The notes: generated by a model from the letters alone, not told the origin. DNA of 64,000 bases from Chryseobacterium indologenes (GCA_001013295.1 LAZY01000005.1:108565-172564), one strand, 5' to 3'; positions 44,002 to 53,333 are shown, numbered from the stretch's first letter. Program-made: numbers and translations.

Positions 44002-45312
44002 TTAAAGGGTTCCTGTAGATTTCAAAAGGTTATAGTATTGATACAAAACGTTGATCTCAGCGTTGGCGTAATCAAGCTCTGACTGCAGTTTCTGGTTTTG
44101 TGCGTCGATCATCTCTGCCTGCACTGCCAGTTGATTCAGATACTTGGCTTCAGTGATTTTGTAGTTTTCTTCAGCCAGTCTTTTGGAATCATTCAGAATA
44201 TCTGCCTGCTGAATCGCTTCCTGATACTTTGTATACGCTGCATTCACTCCCATATCTACATTCTGACGGACTAACGTCATGGCATCATTGGCCTGTGTCT
44301 TCTGCAGTTCACCTACTTTTACTTTTTCCTTTGTTCTGTACAGATTATCTATATTATAACTAAGAGAAACACCTGTCTGCCAACCTCCTGAATACATATC
44401 TAATACAGGGTTTCTCGTAGTAATAGGTCTTTGTAAGGTATATCCACCAAATCCTGCCACTGTGGGCATATTATCTGTCTTGATGATTTCGATATTTTTA
44501 TCCGCTACATCAATGTTCTTTTTAGCAGATTTCAGCAAAGGATTGCTTTCATGGGCAAGATCTGTGTAATACTCCATCCCTATTCCAGCTTCTTTGTTCT
44601 GAAGACTTTCAGTTGGGACGATCTCTGTATCAGCAGATAAGCCTAAAGCAATATTTAAATTATAATTAAGAATCTTTTTGTTGTTGGAAAGGGTAAGAAT
44701 TCCCTGATCCAGGTTTTTGATGGCCAGTTCACCACGAATCACTTCATTTCTGGTCACCATCCCCTGCTGATAGAATTTCTGTATATTTTTAAGACGTTCC
44801 TGAGCCAACTTTCTGTTGTTCTGAAATACTTCTTCCTGGTTCATGATTTTATACACGTCCAAGTAGTTTGAAATCACTAGAAATTTCACATCCTGTTTAT
44901 TTTTCTCAAGATCGAGTTCAGACAATTGCTCACGAAGCCCTGCCATTTCTATAGACTTACTTACCAATCCTCCCTTAAAGATCAGCTGGGTAGCCTGTAC
45001 AGCATAAGAACTTCCGTAATGTGGCATCGGAACCTTAGTGGAATTTGAAAAATCTTTATCAATTGCTACTGCATCCCCCAAATAGAACTGGCTTGTAGAA
45101 GCCGTAATGGTAGGTAGTTTCTGAAGCTTGGCAACATTGATATTCTGTTTGGCAATATCAATATTCTGGGCAGAAACCTTCAGCTGCTGGTGATTCTGAA
45201 CGGCCAGTTCGGCCACTTCACCTGCAGTCATCTGTTTGATCTGTTGGGAAAAAAACAGCGCAGGAAAAGCTGCTATCAAAACTGATAGTGCTGTTTTTAT
45301 TTTCTTTGTCAT
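44002..45312 (-). CDS. TolC-family outer-membrane efflux channel
   Basis: This 436-residue protein has a signal peptide ending ALFFSQ. Two similar halves are each made of long helices with coiled-coil character (IDIAKQNINVAKLQKLPTI, then VADKNIEIIKTDNMPT), the hallmark internal duplication of the outer-membrane efflux family. Three copies form the channel used by the HlyD and MFS proteins encoded downstream. The gap to the HlyD gene is 24 bases. Confidence 0.92.
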   Translation of the reverse strand: MTKKIKTALSVLIAAFPALFFSQQIKQMTAGEVAELAVQNHQQLKVSAQNIDIAKQNINVAKLQKLPTITASTSQFYLGDAVAIDKDFSNSTKVPMPHYGSSYAVQATQLIFKGGLVSKSIEMAGLREQLSELDLEKNKQDVKFLVISNYLDVYKIMNQEEVFQNNRKLAQERLKNIQKFYQQGMVTRNEVIRGELAIKNLDQGILTLSNNKKILNYNLNIALGLSADTEIVPTESLQNKEAGIGMEYYTDLAHESNPLLKSAKKNIDVADKNIEIIKTDNMPTVAGFGGYTLQRPITTRNPVLDMYSGGWQTGVSLSYNIDNLYRTKEKVKVGELQKTQANDAMTLVRQNVDMGVNAAYTKYQEAIQQADILNDSKRLAEENYKITEAKYLNQLAVQAEMIDAQNQKLQSELDYANAEINVLYQYYNLLKSTGTL

Positions 45313-45401
45313 TTTACCTTGTTTTACAGAGGCAAAGTTAGGAGAACAACAAAATCAATCAAATGTTTGATTTTTGGAAAAAGATGCTCAAATGTAGGAT
45401 T

Positions 45402-46247
45402 TTAGTTTTCAAACTGATGTCTGTATTGTCTGGGACTTACTCCCATATGTTTTTTAAAAAAATGAGAAAACGAATATTGATCACTAAAACCAAGGATTGA
45501 AGAAATCTCAGAAACCGGTTTATTAGAGGAGTTTAAAAGTACTTTAGCTTCATTGATGACAATTAATGCAATGATATGACTTGCCGTTTTTCCCGTTACT
45601 TCCTTCACCACTGACGAAAGATGTCTGGTTGTAATCGACTGCCGTTCGGCATAATACTCTACTGTCCTTTCTGTAAGATGGTATTCTGAAAGATCCGTAA
45701 GAAAAACAAATACAATTTCTTCCTGTCTGGACATCTGGTTCATAGAATTGTTGTCTTCTTTGGAGATGATCCCGGCCATCTGATAACAGAAAACGGAGAA
45801 AAGATGTTCTACCATTTCTTTTTTATACAGCATTTCGGTTTCGGAATCCAGAATATATTTAAGAAAATTGACACTTTTCCATACCACCTCCATTTCATTT
45901 TCAGGAAAAGGAACTCCTCTATTCATCTGCTGCCTGAAATAACGATATGTAATCAGCCTATTGAATTTCAAGGACAATGCGGAAATAAATTCTCTTTTAT
46001 AGGAAACCATTCTAGACTGAAAATCATCAGTTACTGATATTACTTCATAAATGGTCTGCGGATCGGTGACCATAAACATATTGGCAGAAACCTCCAGATC
46101 ACTGAAATGCTGACGAAGTTTTATGGTTCCTGATTTAATGAATATAAAAGCGGGATTATCGGGACGAAAAGGCTTGTCCACGGCAATTCTTTCGAAAATA
46201 TTGCGTTCCGTAAAAATATCGACTCCAAATTTTTCCAGGGCAGACAT
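45402..46247 (-). CDS. AraC-family transcriptional regulator
   Basis: This 281-residue protein has an N-terminal cupin-like sensing part and a C-terminal pair of helix-turn-helix motifs from about residue 180. The last motif reads ISSILGFSDQYSFSHFFKKH, then GVSPRQYRHQF, the AraC consensus. It lies 89 bases upstream of the TolC gene on the same strand, so it probably controls the efflux genes in response to a drug or lipid signal. Its promoter abuts the start codon, which predicts a leaderless mRNA. Confidence 0.93.
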   Translation of the reverse strand: MSALEKFGVDIFTERNIFERIAVDKPFRPDNPAFIFIKSGTIKLRQHFSDLEVSANMFMVTDPQTIYEVISVTDDFQSRMVSYKREFISALSLKFNRLITYRYFRQQMNRGVPFPENEMEVVWKSVNFLKYILDSETEMLYKKEMVEHLFSVFCYQMAGIISKEDNNSMNQMSRQEEIVFVFLTDLSEYHLTERTVEYYAERQSITTRHLSSVVKEVTGKTASHIIALIVINEAKVLLNSSNKPVSEISSILGFSDQYSFSHFFKKHMGVSPRQYRHQFEN

Positions 46248-46251
46248 AGCA

Positions 46252-46282
46252 CAAATGTAAGCAATCTTATCACTGATTACAA
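46252..46282 (-). promoter_or_regulatory. Consensus promoter abutting the AraC start codon
   Basis: On the minus strand TTG (46282-46280), 20 bases, then TACATTTG (46259-46252), TGCT and the ATG. Both consensus boxes are exact, and only four bases separate the -7 element from the start codon. Confidence 0.65.
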
Positions 46283-46320
46283 AATTTTATTATTTTAGCG
46301 TTTATCAAATTCATGCTCCT

Positions 46321-46794
46321 ATGAGAAAGGTTGATTTATTATTTGCAGAATATAGCAAAAGCCATAGAAACGCAACCAACAAATTGATTCACTGGATCTG
46401 TGTTCCGCTGATCTTCTGGACAATTCTCGGATTTGTTTCTCTTATTCCGTCTCCTCATCTATGCATCTCCTACTTCGGCTGTATCAGTATAGTAAGTGTC
46501 ATAGCCATCTTTCTTATCACTTTTTTCTATTTAAGGCTATCATTACGCATCAGTGTTATTATGCTCATTCTCACATTAGCGGCAGAACATTTCATCTATC
46601 TTACCAATATTCATTTTGAAAAACAGTCCTGGATGGTTTATCTTTCAATTTTCATTATTACATGGATTCTGCAGTTTATTGGGCATAAAATCGAAGGGAA
46701 AAAGCCTACGTTTCTTAAAGATCTTCAGTTCTTACTGGTTGGCCCTATCTGGCTACTAGGTTTTATTCTGAAAAAGACTGGGATCAGGTATTAA
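46321..46794 (+). CDS. Mpo1-like (DUF962) membrane protein
   Basis: This 157-residue protein has four membrane segments. It starts MRKVDLLFAEYSKSHRNATN and then has KLIHWICVPLIFW, matching the Mpo1/YGL010w family in which the histidines of H-x3-N and H-W near the first helix bind iron. A late histidine appears in FIGHKIEG. Yeast Mpo1 alpha-oxidises 2-hydroxy fatty acids. A comparable lipid role is inferred; flavobacteria do make hydroxylated fatty acids. It is divergent from the AraC regulator. Confidence 0.85.
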   Translation: MRKVDLLFAEYSKSHRNATNKLIHWICVPLIFWTILGFVSLIPSPHLCISYFGCISIVSVIAIFLITFFYLRLSLRISVIMLILTLAAEHFIYLTNIHFEKQSWMVYLSIFIITWILQFIGHKIEGKKPTFLKDLQFLLVGPIWLLGFILKKTGIRY

Positions 46795-46810
46795 TGGTAA
46801 GAATATATTT

Positions 46811-47839
46811 TTATTCTATTGGGCATTTTATATAAGACATCTTTATAGGAGTTATCGGGTTAATATTCTTTAACTTAATCGTTTTACCAGCTTTAGATAT
46901 TTGAACTTTTGGAAAAGCATTTTTAAATATTTTGAAAGTTATGACTGCAGGTTCATTGCTCTTTATCTTATCAAGATCTTTAAAAGCATCCAAGATTTCC
47001 TGACCATCAAAAGTACAAAAGCTGTGATAATGTTGTTCATTTCCCCATTCAACCGCAGCACTTTCCGGAATATTTCTTAAGAGAGCATTTTCAAGGGACG
47101 CATTTTCCGGTCCGATTGATTCTCTTTCAAAAGTATAAGCTAAACTCTCTAAAATTTTCTCAGAGCCTTCAATTTCAATTTTTATTTTCCATACATATTT
47201 TTGAGTAACAATATCTGAATAATCAGACACCCTCCTCAGCAAAGAAAGGTCATAATCTTCCTCATTTAAACGTCCTCCATCGACCAGCATTTTTAATGTT
47301 CCCGTAATTTCTTTTGCCTGAAAACTCAGTATTAATTTTGATCCAATTTTTTCAGATTCCGGTTGTTCAATCTTCAAAGAGATCTTTCCGCCCGATTGAA
47401 TCTCAATCTTCAAATCTGTTTCGAACTCCTTATTTTCTAAAGAATTATGTATTTTTTCCAAAGGAAGCTTTGCATTTAATTGATAAAACTTATTTTCTTC
47501 AACAGAAAAATATTTAATCGTTAAAGAATCTGGTAAGAGTTCATTTTGTGTCCCAAAAAAAGCAGACTCCGATCCCTCTTTGGAAAAAATGGATTTAGGA
47601 GAATAATGGTCTAATCTGGTTACAGTCTGATTAAAGCTATTGATTAAACCAGCATCAAGAATTTTCAGCATTCCGGATTGTTCATCTACCGAATTAGGCT
47701 TCACACTGATGATTTTTGCCGACCAGTAGAATTTATCTAATTTCTTTTTTTGAATTAAGGTACCTCCATAGAAAATAAGGCCTACTATAAAAATACCTGC
47801 CAAACAAAAATTAAGATAATCTATGACCTTTTTTTTCAT
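46811..47839 (-). CDS. Membrane-anchored protein of unknown function
   Basis: This 342-residue protein has one N-terminal membrane helix (about residues 8-30, FCLAGIFIVGLIFYGGTLI) and a long periplasmic domain rich in K, E, S and beta-like segments. I do not recognise a family. There are no catalytic-looking motifs; cysteines occur only at about 280 (FCTFDGQE) and at the end (KCPIE). It starts after a 105-base AT-rich gap that follows a small membrane protein gene. Confidence 0.6.
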   Translation of the reverse strand: MKKKVIDYLNFCLAGIFIVGLIFYGGTLIQKKKLDKFYWSAKIISVKPNSVDEQSGMLKILDAGLINSFNQTVTRLDHYSPKSIFSKEGSESAFFGTQNELLPDSLTIKYFSVEENKFYQLNAKLPLEKIHNSLENKEFETDLKIEIQSGGKISLKIEQPESEKIGSKLILSFQAKEITGTLKMLVDGGRLNEEDYDLSLLRRVSDYSDIVTQKYVWKIKIEIEGSEKILESLAYTFERESIGPENASLENALLRNIPESAAVEWGNEQHYHSFCTFDGQEILDAFKDLDKIKSNEPAVITFKIFKNAFPKVQISKAGKTIKLKNINPITPIKMSYIKCPIE

Positions 47840-47944
47840 CCTTTAATGTTGATAAGCCCTTCCTAAATCTCCTAAATAAGACAATGTTACAAACGCCAGA
47901 AGGGAAGCTATTACCCAAAAAAAATAAAATATCTGAATGATTTT

Positions 47945-48127
47945 TTATACATGAGATTCTCCGATAAACCTATTAAGAATGACAGAGATGGCTGGAATAA
48001 AAAAGCAAACAAAAGCAAGATATAAACCTCGTCCCATCTCAAAGTCCAGATAATCCATATATTTCATAAGCAGCACCTGAATACAAAACAATAGAAAAAC
48101 AGTAAGAAATGGGTTGTTCTTCATCAT
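47945..48127 (-). CDS. Small membrane protein, unknown function
   Basis: This 60-residue protein has two membrane segments (FLTVFLLFCIQVLLM and LYLAFVCFFIPAISVIL). Its MGRGLYLAF motif recurs in small flavobacterial membrane proteins whose database names are not reliable. Two adjacent ATG codons make the start uncertain by one residue. It follows the methylase stop by six bases. Immediately downstream, in the same frame, lies another hydrophobic run with no ATG (see findings). Confidence 0.55.
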   Translation of the reverse strand: MMKNNPFLTVFLLFCIQVLLMKYMDYLDFEMGRGLYLAFVCFFIPAISVILNRFIGESHV

Positions 48128-48133
48128 TATTTT

Positions 48134-48832
48134 TTATTTACCCAGTACAAATACAGCAGGTACTTTATGAAGTTCAGGCTTTTGTTTCTGCCAGTCCTTT
48201 ATTGTTTTTGTTTTGATAAACTCATGTTCAGGATCATTAATATTGGCAGCAATACAAAGCTTGGTATTGGGTGATAAAAACTTGGTCAAATCTTCAATAA
48301 GCTGGTTATTTCTGTAAGGAGTTTCCATAAAGATCTGAGAATAGCCGGTTTTCTGCACCAGACTTTCCAACTGTTGAATCTGCTTCTTTTTCTCTCCTTT
48401 GTCAATAGGAAGGTAACCATTAAAAGTAAATTCCTGTCCATTGAATCCGCTGGAAATTAATGCCAGAATAATAGATGAAGGTCCTGAAATAGGGATTACC
48501 TGAATATTTTTCTCATGGCACCATTTTACCATCAGATTTCCCGGATCTGCAATACAAGGCAGCCCTGCTTCTGACAGCAATCCGAAATCCTGCCCTTTCA
48601 ACATCAGCTGTTGCGCTTCTTTAATATCTGCGTTTTCGGTATACTTATCCAATAAAAAGAGTTTCAAATCGGCCTGTTTCTTTTCAGGAGCAAAGAATTT
48701 AACGACCTTTCTGGCTGTTTTTTCATTTTCCACAAAGAAGTAATCAGTTTGCATTATATATTCCTTAATAACAGGTGCAAAATGGGTGATAGAAGTATTT
48801 TCTGATAAGTAGGCAGGGAGTAAAAAAAGCAT
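48134..48832 (-). CDS. RsmI-like tetrapyrrole-methylase-fold SAM methyltransferase
   Basis: This 232-residue protein has the SAM-binding signatures of the tetrapyrrole methylase fold: LLSEAGLPCIADPGN (usually SDAGTPxISDPG) and PISGPSSIILALISSGF. RsmI methylates the 2'-OH of C1402 in 16S rRNA. The lack of the usual GTPxIS wording and the shorter length mean this may be a Bacteroidota-specific relative. It lies four bases after the NTF2-like gene, in the LMW-PTP operon downstream of dnaA. Confidence 0.85.
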   Translation of the reverse strand: MLFLLPAYLSENTSITHFAPVIKEYIMQTDYFFVENEKTARKVVKFFAPEKKQADLKLFLLDKYTENADIKEAQQLMLKGQDFGLLSEAGLPCIADPGNLMVKWCHEKNIQVIPISGPSSIILALISSGFNGQEFTFNGYLPIDKGEKKKQIQQLESLVQKTGYSQIFMETPYRNNQLIEDLTKFLSPNTKLCIAANINDPEHEFIKTKTIKDWQKQKPELHKVPAVFVLGK

Positions 48833-48836
48833 TGTT

Positions 48837-49337
48837 TTATTTTTTTGTTCTTTCGTTTAATGAAGGCTGTGGATAGTATTTTGTAAGATCCATGGAAAAG
48901 GTAACTGAAGTGATCTTCCAGGCCCCGTTGATCTTCATCAGTGTCCAGATTTCTTTTCCCCAGTTTTCCATTTTACCGTCATACCAAAAACTATAATCGA
49001 AATTGGCAGAAGCTATCCCTCCATCTTCAATGATTTTAATATTGTCAAATTTTTCTTCAGATTTATCATCTTTAAAACTTTTGATAAAAGCTTTATAGTC
49101 ATCTGCAAAATATTGTTCCAATTTAGGATTTTTCTCAAGGCGTTTGGCCTGTGTTCTGTCTTTATAAATTCCGGTCCAGAGTACAGGTTCCTGAAATAAG
49201 GAGAGGAATTTTGCTTCATCTCTGGTTTTGATACATCCCATAAAGTCATCCATCACTTTACGGATCTCAGCTTCATCTTTGGTCTGGGCAAAAGAGAAAT
49301 TAACGCTTAACAAAAGCAATAAAAAAAGCTTTTTCAT
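48837..49337 (-). CDS. Exported NTF2-like (DUF4440-type) protein
   Basis: This 166-residue protein has a signal peptide ending NFSFAQ. The NTF2-like pattern follows: AEIRKVMDDFMGCIKTRDEA, FLSLFQEPVLW, and a final NGAWKITSVTFSMDL. It is the same type as 20333-20854. Function unknown. It lies between the LMW-PTP and the RsmI-like methylase with gaps of five and four bases, so all three are cotranscribed. Confidence 0.78.
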   Translation of the reverse strand: MKKLFLLLLLSVNFSFAQTKDEAEIRKVMDDFMGCIKTRDEAKFLSLFQEPVLWTGIYKDRTQAKRLEKNPKLEQYFADDYKAFIKSFKDDKSEEKFDNIKIIEDGGIASANFDYSFWYDGKMENWGKEIWTLMKINGAWKITSVTFSMDLTKYYPQPSLNERTKK

Positions 49338-49342
49338 AATGG

Positions 49343-49792
49343 TTATTTTTGTATTTGGTTTTTAATGGCATCACATCCTTTATCCAATAGCTGAAACACC
49401 TTTTCAAAATCACTCATATCCCCCCAATAAGGATCCGGCACTTCGGTATTCCCATGGTCTCCCGATGCTTCTAAGAATAAAGATACTTTTTGTCTTTCTT
49501 CCTCATTTTTAGCTTTAGAAACTACATCTGCAAGCACATCTACATCCATACAGTATATTTTATCAAAAATCTCAAAATCGGTTCTTGTGATCGGTCTTGA
49601 TCTTTGTCTGGAAATGTCGATGTTATGATTGGCCGCAGTCTTAATCGCTCTTTTATCAGGATGCTCTCCTTCATGCATAGAGATGGTTCCTGCGGAATCT
49701 ACCGTATAGCTTTCCGGTAATTTTGTTTTCATAATTCCTTCTGCTAAAGGGCTTCTGCATATATTCCCAAGACAGACCATCAGTATTTTCAT
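49343..49792 (-). CDS. Low-molecular-weight protein-tyrosine phosphatase
   Basis: This 149-residue protein has the P-loop CLGNICRS (C7, R13) directly after the first strand, and the acid aspartate in VPDPYWG. These are complete for catalysis. Such enzymes often dephosphorylate Wzc-type kinases in polysaccharide export or act more broadly. No kinase is adjacent. It is the first gene after dnaA on this strand, with a terminator between. Confidence 0.93.
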   Translation of the reverse strand: MKILMVCLGNICRSPLAEGIMKTKLPESYTVDSAGTISMHEGEHPDKRAIKTAANHNIDISRQRSRPITRTDFEIFDKIYCMDVDVLADVVSKAKNEEERQKVSLFLEASGDHGNTEVPDPYWGDMSDFEKVFQLLDKGCDAIKNQIQK

Positions 49793-49865
49793 TCTCTTTT
49801 ATTTAACGATTGATAAGACCAAATTATAAAATTTCCTGTGCTTTATGTGACAAAACTAAATAAAA

Positions 49866-49891
49866 AATGAAGAATACAGTGATTCTTCATT
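49866..49891. terminator. Terminator downstream of dnaA
   Basis: AATGAAGAAT and ATTCTTCATT form a perfect 10-bp stem around six bases, with T-rich sequence on both strands. On the minus strand it follows the dnaA stop by 28 bases. Confidence 0.8.
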
Positions 49892-49918
49892 TTAATTTTA
49901 TTTCAGCTTAACAGTGAT

Positions 49919-51373
49919 CTATTGTTTGATTCTCTCTGTAAGGTCTTTTACGTATTTTTTGATCTCTTTATCAATCTTGGATACATCCTTGATGGTATCG
50001 CAGGCATACATTACCGTTGAGTGATCTTTCCCGCCCATTTCTTCACCGATTTTCGTAAATGTAGAATTGGTGAATGCTTTGGAGAAATACATCGCAAGTT
50101 GTCTTGGTAGTGCAATCTCTCTTTTTCTGGTCTTGGATAACAACTGCTCTTTTTTGATCCCGAAATAATCACACACCACATCCTGAATATAAGGAATGTT
50201 GATTACTTTTTTCTGGTTGGCTGCAATTCTGTTGATCGTTTCTTTCAGCAATTCAAGGCTAAGATCTCTCTTATATACTGTAGAGTAAGCAATCACAGAG
50301 TTGATCACCCCGATCAGTTCTCTTACGTTGGTTTTCGCCTCAGCAGCAAGGAAGTCCAGCATATCATCAGGAAGGGCAATTCCGTCTCTGCTTAGTTTAT
50401 CTTCAATAATTTGTCTTCTTGTAGACAGGTCCGGAGATTTGATCTCTGCAGAAAGTCCCCATTTGAAACGGGAAACAATCCTGTCCTGAATATCCATAAT
50501 ATCTGCCGGAGCTTTATCTGAAGTAAGGATGATCTGTTTTCCGTTTTGGTGAAGGTGATCGAAGATATGGAAGAAGCTGTCCTGTGTTGCAGATTTTCCA
50601 GAAAGGAACTGAATATCATCGATAATCAATACATCCACCATCTGGTAGAAGTTGGCAAATTCTGTCTGCTTGTGAGCCTTGGCAGCAGAAATAAACTGCT
50701 GGATAAACTTTTCTGAAGACAGATAAAGAACCACCTTATCCGGAAACTGATTTTTCACTTCAAGACCTACGGCCTGACCTAAGTGGGTTTTTCCAACTCC
50801 GTAACCTCCATATAAGAATAATGGGTTGAAAGCTGTTGCTCCCGGTCTCTTCGCTATGGATCTGGCTACAGTAGCTGCAAATTTATTACTTTCCCCTTCT
50901 ACATAACTATCAAATGAATAGTCAGGCTTCAGGTTAGAATCTATGTTTACTTTTCTAATTCCAGGAACCACGAAAGGGTTTACAATATTAGCTGAGAATC
51001 CTTGTGGCATTGTTTCCTGTGTTTTAGGAGTAGGAACGCTTTGTCCCTTCATATTCATGGTAACCGGTTTTTCTTCACCTTTTGGTCTGTTTTCCATTAC
51101 GGAATACCATAGTTTCACTCCTTTTCCAATATTTTTCTTCAGGGCAGCAGAAAGTAAGGACAAATAATTGTCCTCTATATATTCCTTGTAAAAATCGCTC
51201 GGTACGATAAGTGTAAGGTTATTAGCTACTAATGAAAGTGGCTGCACCTTATCAAATAACATATCGAAAGATTTTTCAAGTTTTTTCAGGTCAGAATTAT
51301 CTTCAGCCGCGTTCAGATTATCGCGCATAAACTGAAGGCATTTCTGCCATATCATCATTAAATTGTCATCCAT
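49919..51373 (-). CDS. dnaA: Chromosomal replication initiator DnaA
   Basis: This 484-residue protein has an N-terminal helical domain (WQKCLQFMRDN), a variable linker (about 95-140) and the AAA+ core with LYGGYGVGKTHLGQAVG (Walker A) and LIIDDIQFLSG (Walker B). The C-terminal helix-turn-helix carries the DnaA signature GGKDHSTVMYAC. It opens the replication origin. No clear cluster of TTATCCACA boxes flanks it in this window. The PTP operon follows on the same strand. Confidence 0.98.
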   Translation of the reverse strand: MDDNLMMIWQKCLQFMRDNLNAAEDNSDLKKLEKSFDMLFDKVQPLSLVANNLTLIVPSDFYKEYIEDNYLSLLSAALKKNIGKGVKLWYSVMENRPKGEEKPVTMNMKGQSVPTPKTQETMPQGFSANIVNPFVVPGIRKVNIDSNLKPDYSFDSYVEGESNKFAATVARSIAKRPGATAFNPLFLYGGYGVGKTHLGQAVGLEVKNQFPDKVVLYLSSEKFIQQFISAAKAHKQTEFANFYQMVDVLIIDDIQFLSGKSATQDSFFHIFDHLHQNGKQIILTSDKAPADIMDIQDRIVSRFKWGLSAEIKSPDLSTRRQIIEDKLSRDGIALPDDMLDFLAAEAKTNVRELIGVINSVIAYSTVYKRDLSLELLKETINRIAANQKKVINIPYIQDVVCDYFGIKKEQLLSKTRKREIALPRQLAMYFSKAFTNSTFTKIGEEMGGKDHSTVMYACDTIKDVSKIDKEIKKYVKDLTERIKQ

Positions 51374-51455
51374 TATTATGCCCTGATTATTCTTTTGTTT
51401 GTACTGTTTTTAGAAGGGAGACAAAGGTCCAATTTTTTCTTTTTAAAAAAAAATA

Positions 51456-51487
51456 TTGCAGCTATTGATTATTTAAAAATATATTTG
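51456..51487 (+). promoter_or_regulatory. Promoter of the thioesterase gene
   Basis: TTG at 51456-51458, a 21-base spacer, and TATATTTG at 51480-51487. The predicted transcription start lies after the first possible ATG (51489), which favours the start at 51510. Confidence 0.6.
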
Positions 51488-51509
51488 TATGTATAATTTA
51501 GCACTTAGA

Positions 51510-51920
51510 ATGATACATACAACACACTCAATACGAGTACGTTACGCAGAAACGGATCCTATGAAATATGTCTATTACGGCAACTATGCAACATACTTTG
51601 AAGTAGCCCGGGTTGAGCTCTTCAGAAGCATAGGAATTTCATACGATGAAATTGAAAACCAAGGAATTTGGCTACCGGTTTCCGACTACAAAATTAAGTA
51701 TATCCGGCCAGCTTTATATGATCAGAAATTAGAAATTCACACTTATGTAAAAAAAATTCCGGGGGTGAGAATTGAGTTCGACTATGAAATTTACAATGAA
51801 GAGCATATTAAAATAACGGAAGCTTCCACTACCCTATTCTTTCTGGATGCAAAAACCAATAAGATTATCAAATGTCCGGATTTTCTGATGGAAATGATTG
51901 AAGCTAACTGGAAAGAATAA
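51510..51920 (+). CDS. YbgC-like acyl-CoA thioesterase (hotdog fold)
   Basis: The start MIHTTHSIRVRYAETDPMKY at 51510 gives 136 residues. The ATG at 51489 would lie upstream of the predicted transcription start. The 4HBT signature is RYAETDPMKYVYYGNYATYF (Y, ETD, YYGNY), with the catalytic aspartate in the ETD motif and a glutamate in VARVEL. Such enzymes hydrolyse short acyl-CoA thioesters. It is divergent from dnaA and precedes pheA on the same strand by 226 bases. Confidence 0.88.
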   Translation: MIHTTHSIRVRYAETDPMKYVYYGNYATYFEVARVELFRSIGISYDEIENQGIWLPVSDYKIKYIRPALYDQKLEIHTYVKKIPGVRIEFDYEIYNEEHIKITEASTTLFFLDAKTNKIIKCPDFLMEMIEANWKE

Positions 51921-52146
51921 GTAATAGGTAACAGGTCGCAGATAACAGGGATTGGGAAAAACATTCTGTAGAATGGTAAAAAGAATCATTGACGTTGATT
52001 GAGGGATTTATTATCCAAAAGAACTATTTCCCGTAAAAACATAACTACCAACTATTAACTAGGAACTCTTTAAGTATTGAACCGCATTTGTGAATTAATT
52101 CGCACCTTTGTACTTTATTGATCATACCTTATATATACTATTATTT

Positions 52147-52995
52147 ATGAAGATTGCTTTTTTGGGGCCTCATGCCAGCTTTACACAGCTTGCCGCTGCA
52201 CAGCTTTTTCCGGATGATGAACTTATGCCACAGGCCAGTATCCTGGATTGTTTTAATGCAGTGGAAAGCGGAGAAGCGCTGAAGGCTGTTGTTCCTTTGG
52301 AAAATTCTATAGAAGGAACAGTCTCTATGACGTTGGACTATTTATATAAGACCCCGTCTATTAAAATTGAAGCAGAAGCTGTAATGCCTATCGCCCACCA
52401 TCTGATGATTCATCCTGATAATTCTATAGAGGATATAGAAAGAATATACTCTCACCCTCAGGCCCTGGCGCAGAGTTTTCATTTTCTGGATACGCATTAT
52501 AAGGAAATTCCTAAACAGGATTTTTCTTCTACTGCAGCAGCGGCCAAATATGTTTCGGAAAACAGGGAAACTAAAATAGCTGCTGTAGCCAATCAGTTTG
52601 CAGCCAATTTATATGGATTGAAGATCATCAACCGTAATATCCAGGATTTCGAACAAAACCACACCCGGTTTATCATTATCTCAAAGCAACAGAATAAGTA
52701 TGACAACAGCCGACTTGAAACTTTAGGAGAAAAATCAGGAATGCTGATCACTCTTCCGGAAGACCATCCGGGTGGGCTGCATCAGGTATTGTCTGTCTTT
52801 GCATGGAGAAAGATGAACCTCAGCAAAATTGAATCCAGAACTTTAAAAACAGGATTGGGTAATTATTTCTTCTTTATAAATGTCGTGGGACCATGGGAAG
52901 AGATTCTGCATGGAAATGCTCTCAAAGAACTCGAATCGATCAATGCCGATGTTGATTTTCTCGGAAATTATAAAGAATTTCTTCTGGAAAGCTAA
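52147..52995 (+). CDS. pheA: Prephenate dehydratase
   Basis: The start MKIAFLGPHASFTQ at 52147 (282 residues) was chosen over an upstream ATG at 52108; a degenerate -7 element, CACCTTTG, lies at 52100-52107. The catalytic domain has VVPLENSIEGTVSMTLDYL and NHTRFIIISKQ with the catalytic T. The ACT domain (MLITLPEDHPGGLHQVLSVF, then KIESRTLKTGLGNYFFFI) binds phenylalanine for feedback control. The chorismate mutase domain found in the E. coli enzyme is absent. It produces phenylpyruvate for phenylalanine. Confidence 0.96.
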   Translation: MKIAFLGPHASFTQLAAAQLFPDDELMPQASILDCFNAVESGEALKAVVPLENSIEGTVSMTLDYLYKTPSIKIEAEAVMPIAHHLMIHPDNSIEDIERIYSHPQALAQSFHFLDTHYKEIPKQDFSSTAAAAKYVSENRETKIAAVANQFAANLYGLKIINRNIQDFEQNHTRFIIISKQQNKYDNSRLETLGEKSGMLITLPEDHPGGLHQVLSVFAWRKMNLSKIESRTLKTGLGNYFFFINVVGPWEEILHGNALKELESINADVDFLGNYKEFLLES

Positions 52996-53025
52996 AAAAA
53001 TCGAGAGTATTTTCACTCAAAAAAA

Positions 53026-53056
53026 CAACACTGTCTCTATGGCAGTGTTTTTTTAT
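53026..53056 (+). terminator. Rho-independent terminator of pheA
   Basis: AACACTG and CAGTGTT flank a nine-base loop and are followed by TTTTTT, about 30 bases after the pheA stop. Confidence 0.88.
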
Positions 53057-53325
53057 GGAAAATTTCCTACAAAATCGCACTTATTTCACACCAATAAACA
53101 CCTCGCTTACAATAGCTTATAATTCGTAAAAAATAACCCACACAAAAGGGAAAATTATTCCCCATAAACCCTTCTAATCCACAAGCTTACAAAGAAAACA
53201 ATAATAATAACTCGTAAATTGATTATGTAAATATATCCACTAAAATATAAACATATGTTTAGAAATACCACATCATAATAACGTTAAAATTAAAGATTTC
53301 ACAATGTAGAGTATAATTTTTATTG

Positions 53326-53333
53326 TATATTTG
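53326..53333 (+). promoter_or_regulatory. -7 element upstream of the exported repeat-region protein
   Basis: TATATTTG lies 27 bases before the ATG at 53361. Confidence 0.55.
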
